The notes: generated from the letters alone by a model not told the origin. A stretch of DNA of 64,000 bases from Glaciecola sp034112105 (GCA_034112105.1 JAWUVZ010000086.1:1-64000); one strand, 5' to 3'; counted from the first letter of the stretch, positions 1 to 9,582 are shown. Made by a program: numbers and translations.

Positions 1-969
1 TACCTACTTTATAGTATCCCAGCGGATTTCAGTGAGATCATCAATGCATTGCAAGTACCAACCGATGGTTCTCAATCAAAGTTAACACTCCTTGATTTTT
101 CTTTAGATTTTTCGCCTTCCGGTGTCTTCGGGTTTTGGTCCGTCATGACCGGCTTTGTATTGTTAAATATCGCCGCATTCGGCATGGATCAAGACGTGAC
201 ACAGCGGATGTTAACTTGCAAAGATGCTAAAGAAGCAACCAAAGCGCTTACCTCTTCTATATTAATGGGCATCCCCGTTGTTTTGATTTTCGTCGTTATC
301 GGTATGCTGCTCTATATTTATTATCAGCGCCCTGATTTAATGAGTCAGAGTATTGCAAATGGGGATGTGCCAACTCCAGAATTTGTAGGCCAAACAGTAA
401 CAATTTTCATGTATTACGTTCTCACCGACTTACCTAATGGAATAAAAGCGGTGGTGACCATTGGCATTATTGCAGCCGCATTGTCTACTCTAAATTCTGG
501 ACTTAATTCTATGTCTTCGGTTGCTGTGCAAGATATCTATCGCGGGATTTCACTGAAAAAAGGCAAAACGCTTTCTGAAGCACACATGGTCAAAGCGGGC
601 AGAATTAGTATGATCATTGTTGCGATTGCACTGAGTATAATGGCGGCCTTGTGTTTTTACTGGCAACAACATAGCGATATGCCATTATTGGCTTTTGCGC
701 TGAGTGTTATGATTTTCTCTTACAGCGGCTTGCTTGGTGTTTATTTCACAGCCCTCTTTAGCAGTCGTGGTTCACCGCTCTCTATTTTGGCAGCATTAAT
801 CATTGGCTTCCTTATCCCTGTGCTAATGCAGCCTTACATTATGGCGTTATATTTACCCACCGAGTATCAATTTAGTCTCGGATTTTCATGGCAATTAGTG
901 ATCGCCACATTTGTTGCTACCGCTGTGTGTTTGCTTGGTAACAATAATTTGATGAGAGCTAAAATATGA
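1..969 (+). CDS. Sodium:solute symporter (SSS family), C-terminal part, 5' end outside window
   Basis: The frame is open from base 1, so this is the C-terminal 322 residues of a longer protein (family members are usually about 500-600 aa). It is strongly hydrophobic, with about seven to eight membrane segments, and contains TLNSGLNSMSSVAVQDIYR (bases 487-543), which matches the Ser/Asn-rich 'ST.DS.LNS' plus DIYR motif of SSS (SLC5-like) Na+ symporters. Its stop overlaps the murQ start by 4 bp (ATGA), so the two are translationally coupled. This suggests the transported substrate is handled by MurQ, for example MurNAc, anhydro-MurNAc or a muropeptide. The family call is firm; the substrate is inferred from context only. 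Confidence 0.85.
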   Translation, partial: YLLYSIPADFSEIINALQVPTDGSQSKLTLLDFSLDFSPSGVFGFWSVMTGFVLLNIAAFGMDQDVTQRMLTCKDAKEATKALTSSILMGIPVVLIFVVIGMLLYIYYQRPDLMSQSIANGDVPTPEFVGQTVTIFMYYVLTDLPNGIKAVVTIGIIAAALSTLNSGLNSMSSVAVQDIYRGISLKKGKTLSEAHMVKAGRISMIIVAIALSIMAALCFYWQQHSDMPLLAFALSVMIFSYSGLLGVYFTALFSSRGSPLSILAALIIGFLIPVLMQPYIMALYLPTEYQFSLGFSWQLVIATFVATAVCLLGNNNLMRAKI

Positions 970-1886
970 CGACCACAAAGCAAATACTAAACGAATTAAA
1001 TCACATACCATCAGAGGGGATTAATTCAACTAGCGAACAAATTGACTTGATGACAACGACACAAGCCTTGCACTGTATTAATCAACAAGACAGTCTGGTT
1101 GCCAGCGCTGTAGCGCGAGCAATCCCTGAAATAACCCAAGCGGTTAATGCTGCCGTTATATGCTTAAAACAAGGTGGACGCTTAGTATATATTGGGGCTG
1201 GGACAAGTGGCAGGCTGGGTATTTTAGACGCAGTTGAATGTAGACCGACATTTAGCGTGCCTAGCAATGTTGTCGTCGGTATTATTGCCGGCGGTGAAAC
1301 AGCACTAATAAACGCGGTTGAAGGCGCAGAGGACGATATTGGCGCTGCTCAACGAGATCTCGAAAATATACAATTTAACCAACAAGACATGCTAGTTGGT
1401 ATCGCTGCCAGTGGCCGCACTCCTTACGTTATTGGTGCGCTAAACTATGCAAAATCGATTAATGCCACAACAGCTTGTATTGTTTGCAACCCGAATGCAC
1501 CTCTTATCAAAATAGCTAAAATTGGTATTTGCGCGAACGTCGGTCCCGAAGTGCTAACCGGCTCGACCCGAATGAAATCCGGTACCGCCCAAAAGCTAAT
1601 CTTGAATATGATAAGTACTGCCAGCATGATTCAATTAGGTAAAACTTATAAGAATTTAATGGTTGATGTGAATGCGACCAATCAAAAGTTGGTTGCTAGA
1701 GCAATACGTATTGTTATGCAGGCGACAGAGTGCGAAGAACAAGTCGCCTTGGATGCATTGTCAATTGCAAACAATAGTGCAAAGCTTGCTATACTTAAAA
1801 TTCTTACTAACAGTGACATAATTACATGTCAAAATCTATTAGCCGGCAATGGTGGCTTTCTGCGTAAAGCTTTGGACGCCGTTTAG
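966..1886 (+). CDS. murQ: N-acetylmuramic acid 6-phosphate etherase MurQ
   Basis: Cytoplasmic lyase that cleaves the D-lactyl ether of MurNAc-6-P to give GlcNAc-6-P and D-lactate, a step of peptidoglycan recycling. At 306 aa it is close to E. coli MurQ (298 aa). The SIS-domain signature GAGTSGRLG lies at residues 77-85, followed by DAVECRPTF, whose Glu (about residue 91) matches the catalytic Glu83 region of E. coli MurQ. AVEGAEDD carries the second conserved acid. The GSTRMKSGTAQK segment typical of the family is also present. The ATG overlaps the stop of the upstream symporter. No kinase gene (AnmK or a PTS MurP) is visible here, so the source of the 6-phosphate must be encoded elsewhere. 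Confidence 0.96.
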   Translation: MTTTKQILNELNHIPSEGINSTSEQIDLMTTTQALHCINQQDSLVASAVARAIPEITQAVNAAVICLKQGGRLVYIGAGTSGRLGILDAVECRPTFSVPSNVVVGIIAGGETALINAVEGAEDDIGAAQRDLENIQFNQQDMLVGIAASGRTPYVIGALNYAKSINATTACIVCNPNAPLIKIAKIGICANVGPEVLTGSTRMKSGTAQKLILNMISTASMIQLGKTYKNLMVDVNATNQKLVARAIRIVMQATECEEQVALDALSIANNSAKLAILKILTNSDIITCQNLLAGNGGFLRKALDAV

Positions 1887-2023
1887 TTTTAATTCAAGCA
1901 GCCGAGAGTGAAGTACCCATCTATATTACTGTACTTTGAACGCTAGGTTTTTCTCGACATATTCGATAAAATTCAATAAATACCTTATAGTAAAATACTG
2001 CCCTGTAAACTAATGATTTATTG

Positions 2024-3370
2024 ATGGACATACTTTTATCCGACGAGCTTAAAACACTCTATGAACATCGTGTAGCGAACCTAGACAAACAGCAATTAAT
2101 GCCTGTGGATATTAGTACAATAATTGATGATTTTGCTAGCGCTGATGGCATAAGCAGCATTATTATCGGACATTCCTTTTATGGTCAGCCAATCAGTTGC
2201 ATAAGCATGGGGTGTGGTCCTAAAAAAGTGCTTATGTGGACTCAAATGCATGGTGACGAGTCAACCGCAACCGCTGCAGTATTAGATATTATTCAGCTTG
2301 TCACTGCAAAGTTGAACCCACCTTTGAGTGCAAACTGGTTCGAATCACTGACAATACACATAATCCCTATGCTAAACCCGGATGGCGCAGTTGCTGGTAC
2401 TCGAGAAAATGCCCAAGGTATTGATATCAACCGAGATGCAATAGCATTGCAAACGCCCGAGGGGCAAGCACTAGACGCATTCGTCAAAAAAATTAATCCC
2501 GACTTTGCTTTTAATCTGCATGACCAACATGATTACTATCGCTGTGGTAAGGATGGCAAGTCTTCCACTTTGGCATTCCTCGCTCCAGCCTTTGATAATC
2601 AAAAAACCATTGATCCTGCTCGACAAAAAGCAATGGCATTGATTGCCCTCATGCAGGCGCGAGCCAGCTCTTTGCTGCCCGAGGGTATTGCACGCTATGA
2701 TGATAAGTTTTCTGCTCGCTCATTCGGTGATCAAATAGCTCGACTGGGGATTAGCACCATATTAATTGAATCGGGCCACTATCCAAATGCGCATTATCGC
2801 CAGGTTGCGCGAACCATGAATGTGTTTGTGTTACTTCACGCATTAACGATGCTTTGCGACGAATCGGATTGGACAGCCGATGAAAGACTTAAAAAACTTG
2901 AAATGGAATATTGGAAAATCCCGGAAAACCAAGAACATAAACTGTGCGATCTACTTATCAAAGACTTAGGTTTTGCAGGGAATTCCTATACAACTGACAT
3001 TGCGATACGTAAAAAATCTCGTTTCGAATCATTTGCCATAATCGCTGATATTGGTGATTTACATGAACAACATGGCCTTAATACTATTGACGCTTTAGGT
3101 TATACATACGATCCAGGACGCTCATATTTATTACAAAAAGCATTGTATTTAACCAATGAAAGCTATATTGCTATACTCAAACAAGGCTTTAGTCACTTTG
3201 TAGGGAATGTCGGCTTAATAACAAATGATTCGGATTATATGGTCATCGAAAACCCTCAGTATTGGCATGACGATAAAAAAGTAATTAAAGGCATCATACC
3301 CGCAGGTTTCTTGTGCAAAAACGGTGAACTTAAGTATGCTCTAGTGATGGGGGAAATATTATCCCTCTAA
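2024..3370 (+). CDS. M14-family zinc carboxypeptidase, probable murein-peptide peptidase
   Basis: The M14 metallopeptidase zinc site is complete: H76-x-x-E79 in the segment MHGDES, and H166 in FNLHDQ. NPDG and the following INRD match the substrate-carboxylate binding region, and E249 in LIESGHYP fits the general base. There is no signal peptide, so the enzyme is probably cytoplasmic. Length is 448 aa, longer than MpaA (about 240 aa), with an unassigned C-terminal domain after residue 290. A TTG lies one codon upstream, but the ATG at 2024 is the more natural start. Its position after murQ suggests it trims imported muropeptides, as MpaA cleaves gamma-D-Glu-mDAP, but that specificity is inferred. 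Confidence 0.85.
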   Translation: MDILLSDELKTLYEHRVANLDKQQLMPVDISTIIDDFASADGISSIIIGHSFYGQPISCISMGCGPKKVLMWTQMHGDESTATAAVLDIIQLVTAKLNPPLSANWFESLTIHIIPMLNPDGAVAGTRENAQGIDINRDAIALQTPEGQALDAFVKKINPDFAFNLHDQHDYYRCGKDGKSSTLAFLAPAFDNQKTIDPARQKAMALIALMQARASSLLPEGIARYDDKFSARSFGDQIARLGISTILIESGHYPNAHYRQVARTMNVFVLLHALTMLCDESDWTADERLKKLEMEYWKIPENQEHKLCDLLIKDLGFAGNSYTTDIAIRKKSRFESFAIIADIGDLHEQHGLNTIDALGYTYDPGRSYLLQKALYLTNESYIAILKQGFSHFVGNVGLITNDSDYMVIENPQYWHDDKKVIKGIIPAGFLCKNGELKYALVMGEILSL

Positions 3371-3684
3371 TCCAAAAATCACCTCACTAATATGACAGTT
3401 ATAAACACATCAAGGGTATTCGACTCAAATTGACAATTAGATATTGCATATAAAGTGGACAATCACCCGCTAGTTTAAAAAAATCGACAGTTTTATCTTC
3501 TTATAGAGTTGTCTTGTGCACCTTGCCTTGCTAGATTTAATTAATAAAAAATTACGCTAGGCACGCTCAATCTTTGATGTATATTTACTCATCTGAGTCA
3601 CGCGCCCAGTTCATACACAAAACACAGATTGATGAACGCAACTCAACGCGTCCAAATAAAAAAGACGGTTGTAAAGGAAAAAGA
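3371..3684. other. Intergenic region upstream of the amidase lipoprotein gene
   Basis: This 314-base AT-rich stretch separates the M14 gene from the lipoprotein start chosen at 3685. An open frame runs through its end from an ATG at 3574, but that 37-codon extension lacks signal-peptide character. I see no convincing terminator, repeat or RNA here. A TTGACA at 3430 has no properly spaced -10 box. The strong Shine-Dalgarno AAAGGA at about 3673 serves the 3685 start. Confidence 0.4.
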
Positions 3685-6198
3685 ATGCCATATTGGACGA
3701 GACTAGCTCAAGCTTCCCTTTTAGCTAGTGCTGTTTTTTTAGTAAGTTGCTCGAATACGTCAGATATCGGAGCGATGCCATCCAAAAACTATAGCTATCG
3801 AGTCAAGTCTTTAGTAATGCATTTTACTGCCGTCAATTATCAAGAGTCAGTTGATGCGCTGGTTGAAGAAGGCAATGTCAGCTCACATTATTTAATTCCT
3901 AAAGCCGATGACCCAACCTATCCCTACAGCGACATTAAAGTATTTCAATTAGTGGATGAAAATCAAAGGGCGTGGCACGCTGGTATTAGCTATTGGCAAG
4001 GTCGCTCAGGACTTAACGATCATAGTATTGGTATTGAAGTGGTTAATACGCCTTTTTGTCAAGAGGATAACCTAAATGATGATCCACGCTCCCCGATTAC
4101 GCCAAGAATTATGGGCGCCGAAAAAAATCGTGACTTGTGTGTTTTCCCGGATTTTGAAGAAAAACAAATACAATTATTGATTAAATTAAGTAAAGAAATA
4201 CTGGCCAGAAATCCAGATATTGCACCTACTGCTGTTGTCGGGCATGCGGATATTGCACCTTCAAGGAAGAATGACCCCGGCCCCAGATTCCCTTGGTATA
4301 GATTATATCAAGAGGGAATTGGTGCTTGGTATGACAACCACAATTTAACCCATCATTGGTTGGCTTTTAATCACACATTGCCCAGCCTGGCACTCGTTCA
4401 AAAAAGCCTAAATGCTTACGGCTATGATCTAGTGCCAACGGGTAGAATGGATCAACAAACCATCGACACCTTGGCTGCGTTTCAAATGCACTTTGTGCCT
4501 TGGAAAGTTACTGGAGAGATGGATAATCAGACTGCTGCTGCAATATTCGCTTTAGTGCAAAAATACTTCCCCGCAAAATATGTGCAATTGAATGAAATTT
4601 ATCAATCAGAGGTATTAATGGCCCGGGCCAACAAGCAACACGTCGATGACAATACACAGCAGTTTCAGTTGTCCAAAGTGTTTACCGAATTGCAGTCCCT
4701 AGACGCCGATAACTCTGTCAACAAAGGTATATTTAAAGCTTATAAGGGAAGCGGTGAGCTGATTCTTGAAACCAATAACGCTGCATCCGCCGATATATAT
4801 ATTAACGGGATGAAATTAAATTTAGCCGCGTTTGAGGCATCCGAGGTGCGGACAGTCTCTATATACAGACGCACCGTCGATGGACTAAATAGCGTACGCG
4901 TTGAGAACATCCGACCACAAGGGACTAGCATAGCAATTAATATCCCATATCCGACCCTTGATTATACGGTTGTCTCAAATAACTCGCTATTTGACTCCGT
5001 AGACCGATTGATAAAAGACGAAGTACAAAATGGCTTGCCAGGCGCGGCGATTGCGGTTGTGTACAAAGGTAAAATAATTAAGAGAACGAGTTATGGCTAT
5101 GCAAAAAAACACGCTGCAAAAGGCGAGTTATTAACACAGTTTGAGCCGATGACGCCGGAACATATGTTCGACATTGATTCGAACACAGAGGTATTCGCCA
5201 CCAGCTTAGCGCTTATGCAGTTGGTGAGTAAGGGCCAAATCGATATATTTAAACCGATTCAGCATTACCTTCCCGAGTATCGAGGCAATGGACGAGAAGT
5301 AGTATTAGTGAAAGATTTGCTGTCACATTCCTCGGGTTATGCCAATCACGTTAGTTTTTATCGACCCGATAATAAATATGGTGACTATTTTTATTCTCTA
5401 AATAAACTAAAAACAAGTCGCTTGTTACTTACCGCTTTACCTTTTGAATCCATCACTGGAAGTACGCAGCAATACAGCGCGATTGATTTCATGCTATTAG
5501 GCCTCCTGGTAGAGCGAGTCACAGGAATGCCATTGGACCAATACAGTCGAGAGAAAATATACGCGCCAATGGGCCTTGAAAACACCTTATTTAGACCATT
5601 ACAAGCAGGTTTCAGTGCAGATGAGTTTGCTGAAACTGAAATCGAGGGTAACAGCTTAAATACTTACACCGACTTTCCTAATGCCAGAAAATACACGCTG
5701 CAAGGGGAAGTTCTGGACGCTAATGCATTCTATGCAATGCAGGGAGTGTCTGGCCATGCAGGGCTTTTTTCAACTATCGACGACCTAGCCATACTGAGTC
5801 AAATGATGCTAAATGGCGGAGGCTACGATGATGTAAAACTATTTAACCAGCCGACCATAACGCGCTTTTTAAACCCCGCTGGTCAAGCAAATGGTATCGG
5901 CCTAGGCTGGCAACTTCCTGATGAAAAAAACAAAAAAACAATGTTTGGACCTTTCGCCAGTGCCGCAGCATACGGTCACAATAGTAATGGCGGCACTGCG
6001 GTTGTTATTGACCCAGCTTATGATCTAGCGATTATTATATTAACTAATAAACAGCGCGCAAAAGAGATGAACACTGAAGGCAATGTTGAATTTACATCTG
6101 ATTCTTTTGAAACTAACAAACATGGTCTTATCATTAGCATGATTTACCAAAATCTGATTGAATTTGAAGCACAAAATCTACTTCAAAATAAAAACTAG
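3685..6198 (+). CDS. Lipoprotein fusion: AmiD-like N-acetylmuramoyl-L-alanine amidase, peptidoglycan-binding domain and beta-lactamase-like serine hydrolase domain
   Basis: I chose ATG 3685 because it begins a clear lipoprotein signal ending in LVSC (Cys22) and has an AAAGGA Shine-Dalgarno. Residues about 40-210 form an Amidase_2 domain with zinc ligands H46, H187 and D197 and catalytic-type E118 (GIEVV), as in E. coli AmiD. Residues about 225-310 look like a PG_binding_1 domain. The C-terminal part (about 440-800) is a class C beta-lactamase/YfeW-YbbE-like domain, recognisable by HSSGY, YSAIDF (Y597) and GHNSNGG (H765). The expected SxxK motif reads SNTE (S499, E502), so the catalytic lysine is missing. 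The amidase half looks intact. Probably anchored in the outer membrane, releasing peptides from murein fragments. Confidence 0.88.
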   Translation: MPYWTRLAQASLLASAVFLVSCSNTSDIGAMPSKNYSYRVKSLVMHFTAVNYQESVDALVEEGNVSSHYLIPKADDPTYPYSDIKVFQLVDENQRAWHAGISYWQGRSGLNDHSIGIEVVNTPFCQEDNLNDDPRSPITPRIMGAEKNRDLCVFPDFEEKQIQLLIKLSKEILARNPDIAPTAVVGHADIAPSRKNDPGPRFPWYRLYQEGIGAWYDNHNLTHHWLAFNHTLPSLALVQKSLNAYGYDLVPTGRMDQQTIDTLAAFQMHFVPWKVTGEMDNQTAAAIFALVQKYFPAKYVQLNEIYQSEVLMARANKQHVDDNTQQFQLSKVFTELQSLDADNSVNKGIFKAYKGSGELILETNNAASADIYINGMKLNLAAFEASEVRTVSIYRRTVDGLNSVRVENIRPQGTSIAINIPYPTLDYTVVSNNSLFDSVDRLIKDEVQNGLPGAAIAVVYKGKIIKRTSYGYAKKHAAKGELLTQFEPMTPEHMFDIDSNTEVFATSLALMQLVSKGQIDIFKPIQHYLPEYRGNGREVVLVKDLLSHSSGYANHVSFYRPDNKYGDYFYSLNKLKTSRLLLTALPFESITGSTQQYSAIDFMLLGLLVERVTGMPLDQYSREKIYAPMGLENTLFRPLQAGFSADEFAETEIEGNSLNTYTDFPNARKYTLQGEVLDANAFYAMQGVSGHAGLFSTIDDLAILSQMMLNGGGYDDVKLFNQPTITRFLNPAGQANGIGLGWQLPDEKNKKTMFGPFASAAAYGHNSNGGTAVVIDPAYDLAIIILTNKQRAKEMNTEGNVEFTSDSFETNKHGLIISMIYQNLIEFEAQNLLQNKN

Positions 6199-6208
6199 GA
6201 AATAATTT

Positions 6209-7585
6209 ATGGAATGGCTTACTGTCTTCCCCCCCGTTATTGCAATTGCTGTTGTTATCTGGAAAAAGGAAGTCATCCTTGCTTTGTTTTTAGCCATATT
6301 AAGCTCGGAGTTATTATTAGTAGTAACAGGTACATCGGGGAATGTGTTTATTACACCTATAAATACTATTGAGCGTATCGTCCAGACAGCCGCCTCTGAT
6401 GGTACAACGAGGATACTGATTTTTAGTTTGCTGGTTGGTGCCCTACTTGCTTTTATTCGAGATTCGGGAGGGGTCAGTGCAACCGTCAATAGGGTGATCA
6501 GCAGTGGACTCATTAATTCAAAGAAACGCGTTGGTGGTATCACTATGTTTACTGGTATCGTGATTTTTATTGAATCTAATCTAAGTGTATTAACAGCCGG
6601 TATTTTTGCGCGAGGACTATTCGATAAATATAAAATGAGTCGCGCAAGATTGGCATATATCATCGATTCAACATGCGCTCCTATTTGTATTCTCATCCTT
6701 TTAAATGGTTGGGGAGCGTACGTACTAGCCCTAATCAGTACATATGACTTAGGTAAAAACCCGCTCGCTGTATTATGGGGTACCTTACCCTTTAATATCT
6801 ACGCATGGTTAACCTTAGTAGTCGTAGCCTACACCATCTTCTTTGACAAAGTGCACGGGCCAATGAAAGAAGCTGAAAAATCACTTGAGTCAGTAGAAAC
6901 GCATTTGCACTCTAGTCCAGCGACTAAATCTCGATTTATGCTAGTCCCACTTCTCGTTATGATTATTGGCATGTTTAGCTTCATGTTTATGACGGGCGAA
7001 GGTGATATAACTCAAGGAAGCGGAAGCAAATCAGTATTGTATGCTACTTTTTTAGCTTGTATTGTCGCCTACGGTCAACTGCTTTGGCATAAGCGTTTTA
7101 CACATCAGCAGTCTATTAAAATTGGATTCAGTGGGATGGGCGAGCTTCTTCCATTAGTCACCATCGTCTTGCTATCTATTGCTTTAGGGACCAGTCTAAA
7201 AGCGCTAGGAACCGGCATATTTGTTTCCGGCTTAGTCGGCGATAATTTACCCCTAATATTGGTCGTCCCAATGTTATTTATTGCTGGCGCGATAATGTCC
7301 TTTACAACAGGAACCTCTTGGGGAACCTTCGCCATCCTGATCCCTATAGGAATGCCGCTGGTCGCCACACTGGGCTTACCACCATCATTAGTGTTGGCGG
7401 CTATTTTGGGTGGCGGTATTTTTGGAGATCATTGTTCTCCTATTTCGGATACAACAGCTATTTCATCCCTTGCAGCAGGTTGCGATCTATTAACTCACGT
7501 AAAAACTCAGATGCCCTATGCATTATTTGTCGGAGGAGTAACCATCGTGGCATATACATTATTGAGTTTGCAAATACTCTTCTAG
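6209..7585 (+). CDS. NhaC-superfamily Na+/H+ antiporter-like membrane transporter
   Basis: 458 aa with about 11-12 predicted membrane segments. The signatures TGTSWGTFAILIPIG and GDHCSPISDTT are typical of the NhaC family (COG1757), in which they line the ion pathway. The start ATG has TAGGA eight bases upstream, only a few bases beyond the preceding stop, so it is probably co-transcribed with the lipoprotein gene. Family members exchange Na+ for H+, or in some cases a solute pair such as malate/lactate. In this cluster it might export Na+ brought in by the symporter, or D-lactate released by MurQ. That link is speculation from context. Confidence 0.85.
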   Translation: MEWLTVFPPVIAIAVVIWKKEVILALFLAILSSELLLVVTGTSGNVFITPINTIERIVQTAASDGTTRILIFSLLVGALLAFIRDSGGVSATVNRVISSGLINSKKRVGGITMFTGIVIFIESNLSVLTAGIFARGLFDKYKMSRARLAYIIDSTCAPICILILLNGWGAYVLALISTYDLGKNPLAVLWGTLPFNIYAWLTLVVVAYTIFFDKVHGPMKEAEKSLESVETHLHSSPATKSRFMLVPLLVMIIGMFSFMFMTGEGDITQGSGSKSVLYATFLACIVAYGQLLWHKRFTHQQSIKIGFSGMGELLPLVTIVLLSIALGTSLKALGTGIFVSGLVGDNLPLILVVPMLFIAGAIMSFTTGTSWGTFAILIPIGMPLVATLGLPPSLVLAAILGGGIFGDHCSPISDTTAISSLAAGCDLLTHVKTQMPYALFVGGVTIVAYTLLSLQILF

Positions 7586-7609
7586 GACTTATAAAGCTTG
7601 CATTTTTCC

Positions 7610-8026
7610 TTATTTGGCAAATATCTGAGAATCGTCTGCAAAGCCTTTGAACTCTATTGCATTGCCCGCAGGGTCGAGTAGAAAAAAGGTCCCTTGCTCA
7701 CCGACTTTCCCTGCAAACCTAATATAGGGCTCAATCACAAAGGTTTGTTTAGCAGCCACCAGCTTTTGGGCCAGGGCTTTCCATTCATCCATGCTCAAAA
7801 CGACACCGAAATGAGGTACTGGAACAGATTTCGAATCCACTTCATTAGGTTCTGGCAATATCGGCATTTTTGCAACGAGATGAGTGACTAGTTGATGACC
7901 AAAAAAATTCCAGTCTATCCAATGTTCAGAACTTCGTCCTTGCTCGCAGCCCATAACTGCACCATAAAATGCATCCGCCTGTGCTAGGTTTGTCACCGGA
8001 ATGGCCAAATGAAAGGGTGAAGGCAT
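7610..8026 (-). CDS. VOC-superfamily (glyoxalase/dioxygenase-fold) protein
   Basis: A small 138-aa protein that begins FHLAIPVTNLAQADAFY, the usual first beta-alpha unit of vicinal-oxygen-chelate domains. It continues with HWIDWNFFGHQLVTHL and ends with FFLLDPAGNAIEFKGF, which carries the metal-binding Glu of the family. The start ATG has AGGA upstream. It lies 12 bp downstream of the aldehyde dehydrogenase gene on the same strand, so the two may be one transcript, and it converges on the NhaC-like gene. The family includes glyoxalase I, dioxygenases and fosfomycin-resistance proteins. The substrate cannot be read from the sequence. Confidence 0.8.
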   Translation of the reverse strand: MPSPFHLAIPVTNLAQADAFYGAVMGCEQGRSSEHWIDWNFFGHQLVTHLVAKMPILPEPNEVDSKSVPVPHFGVVLSMDEWKALAQKLVAAKQTFVIEPYIRFAGKVGEQGTFFLLDPAGNAIEFKGFADDSQIFAK

Positions 8027-8038
8027 ATTTTTATCCTA

Positions 8039-9445
8039 TTAAAACTTTTTGAGTAACATCAATTTAAATTTACTAAAAGGTGCATATCGTATTGCTGCAT
8101 CAAACGTAAAACTGCGTTTCATAACAGACTTAGTGTGGCTAAAAGTATCAAACCCGGATTTACCATGATATTGCCCCATTCCACTTGTTCCGACACCACC
8201 AAAAGGCAACTCATGATTTGCCATGAAAATATGTGTGTCGTTGATACAGATTGAACCCGCACTAACCTGCTCAATAAATTCAGCTTCAAATTGGCTATTA
8301 GAAGTAAATACATAAGCGGCTAAGGGCTTTGATTTAGTAGTAATAAAATCGAGCATCTGCTGCTTATTTTTGAATGTCATAATCGGTAAAATCGGGCCGA
8401 ATATCTCTTCCTTCATTAACGCTGAATTGACTGAAGGTTGAACCACAACAGTGGGCTCTAAGAAGTTATTTTCTAAATCGTGTTTACCGCCATAAATGAC
8501 ATTTTCACCGTCTAAATAATTAATTAAACGAGAACAATGTCGCTGGTTAATTATTCGGCCATAATCTTTATTCTGTAAAGGGTCTTTACCATATTGCTTT
8601 TTAATTTCAGCAATCAAGCGTTGGCTAAAATCGGCAAGATATTCCTCTTCAATCAGAATATAATCAGGTGCAACGCAAGTTTGCCCCGCGTTCATCCATT
8701 TTCCCCACACAATCCGTCTTACACTAACATCTAAGTTAGTATCACCATCAACAACACATGGGCTTTTACCACCGAGTTCCAGTGTCACGGGAGCTAAATG
8801 GCGCGCAGCAGCAGCCATAACGATGCGACCTACTTGCTCTCCGCCTGTATAAAAATACTTATCGAAGGGTTGCGCTAACAATGCTGTAGTTTCGTCCTTG
8901 CCGCCTTCAATCACTTTAAAAGCAGCCGTATCAAGATATTTAGGTACTAGTTTATTAATGAGGGCTGAGGTTGCCTCAGACAACTCTGAGGGCTTAATGA
9001 CAGCGCAATTACCTGCTGCTATAGCAGCAATCAGAGGGGTAATGACTAATTGGAAAGGGTAGTTCCATGCGCCAATAATCAATGCTACGCCGAGCGGTTC
9101 GCTAATTGTATAGCTTTTGCCTGGTTGCGTTATCATCGGCGTGCTAATTTTAGCCGGTTTCATCCAAGTCTTAAGGCGTTTTAAATTGCCTTTTATATCA
9201 GCTAAAGAATAACCAATTTCGGCTAACCAAGATTCTGTCTCACATTTACCTAAATCAGTATGTAATGCCGAAATAATTGCTTTGCTATTCTCTTCGATTA
9301 GCAGTTTCAGTGCGTTTAATTGCTCCACTCGCCATTGATAAGACTTAGTTCGCCCTGTAGCAAAGGTTCGTTTCAACCCCTCGATATTTGTTGCGTTGGG
9401 AGATGGAAAATCAGCTTGATGAAACGGGGCTGAGACTTCTGACAT
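8039..9445 (-). CDS. Fatty/coniferyl-type aldehyde dehydrogenase (ALDH3-like)
   Basis: NAD(P)-dependent oxidation of an aldehyde to a carboxylate. The 468-aa protein has the ALDH landmarks: NYPF (IIGAWNYPFQL), the Glu-containing LELGGKSP, NAGQTC with the catalytic cysteine, and EEIFGPILP. The length and the C-terminal hydrophobic/basic tail (KFKLMLLKKF) resemble class 3 fatty-aldehyde dehydrogenases. I use ATG 9445; an in-frame GTG lies three codons upstream. The VOC gene follows after 12 bp. The likely role is detoxification of lipid-derived or aromatic aldehydes, which is inferred. Confidence 0.9.
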   Translation of the reverse strand: MSEVSAPFHQADFPSPNATNIEGLKRTFATGRTKSYQWRVEQLNALKLLIEENSKAIISALHTDLGKCETESWLAEIGYSLADIKGNLKRLKTWMKPAKISTPMITQPGKSYTISEPLGVALIIGAWNYPFQLVITPLIAAIAAGNCAVIKPSELSEATSALINKLVPKYLDTAAFKVIEGGKDETTALLAQPFDKYFYTGGEQVGRIVMAAAARHLAPVTLELGGKSPCVVDGDTNLDVSVRRIVWGKWMNAGQTCVAPDYILIEEEYLADFSQRLIAEIKKQYGKDPLQNKDYGRIINQRHCSRLINYLDGENVIYGGKHDLENNFLEPTVVVQPSVNSALMKEEIFGPILPIMTFKNKQQMLDFITTKSKPLAAYVFTSNSQFEAEFIEQVSAGSICINDTHIFMANHELPFGGVGTSGMGQYHGKSGFDTFSHTKSVMKRSFTFDAAIRYAPFSKFKLMLLKKF

Positions 9446-9582
9446 TGGACACACTCACTATAATTATATGGCTCAACTACATCCTAGCAAAGGCATTGGG
9501 TAAAGCCAATAATGTGTGCACTTTACCCATCAATTATTGAACTGCTCTTGCAAGCTCACACTTTAGATTTAAATCAATAGAC

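Noticed and set aside
3430..3456. TTGACA with TATAAA as a promoter of the amidase lipoprotein gene
   Set aside because: Spacing between the boxes is 13 bases, well short of the usual 16-18, so it is not a credible sigma-70 promoter.
3574..3684. 37-codon N-terminal extension of the amidase lipoprotein
   Set aside because: It would bury the lipoprotein signal peptide, is polar and basic, and lacks a ribosome-binding site, while ATG 3685 has AAAGGA in place.
6178..6696. 172-codon ORF antisense to the NhaC-like gene
   Set aside because: Lies wholly opposite a well-supported membrane protein gene, and the antisense of hydrophobic codons often stays open. No start signal.
7318..7650. 110-codon plus-strand ORF overlapping the end of the NhaC-like gene in another frame
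   Set aside because: The NhaC frame carries the conserved motifs. The alternative product has no sensible composition and starts inside the gene.
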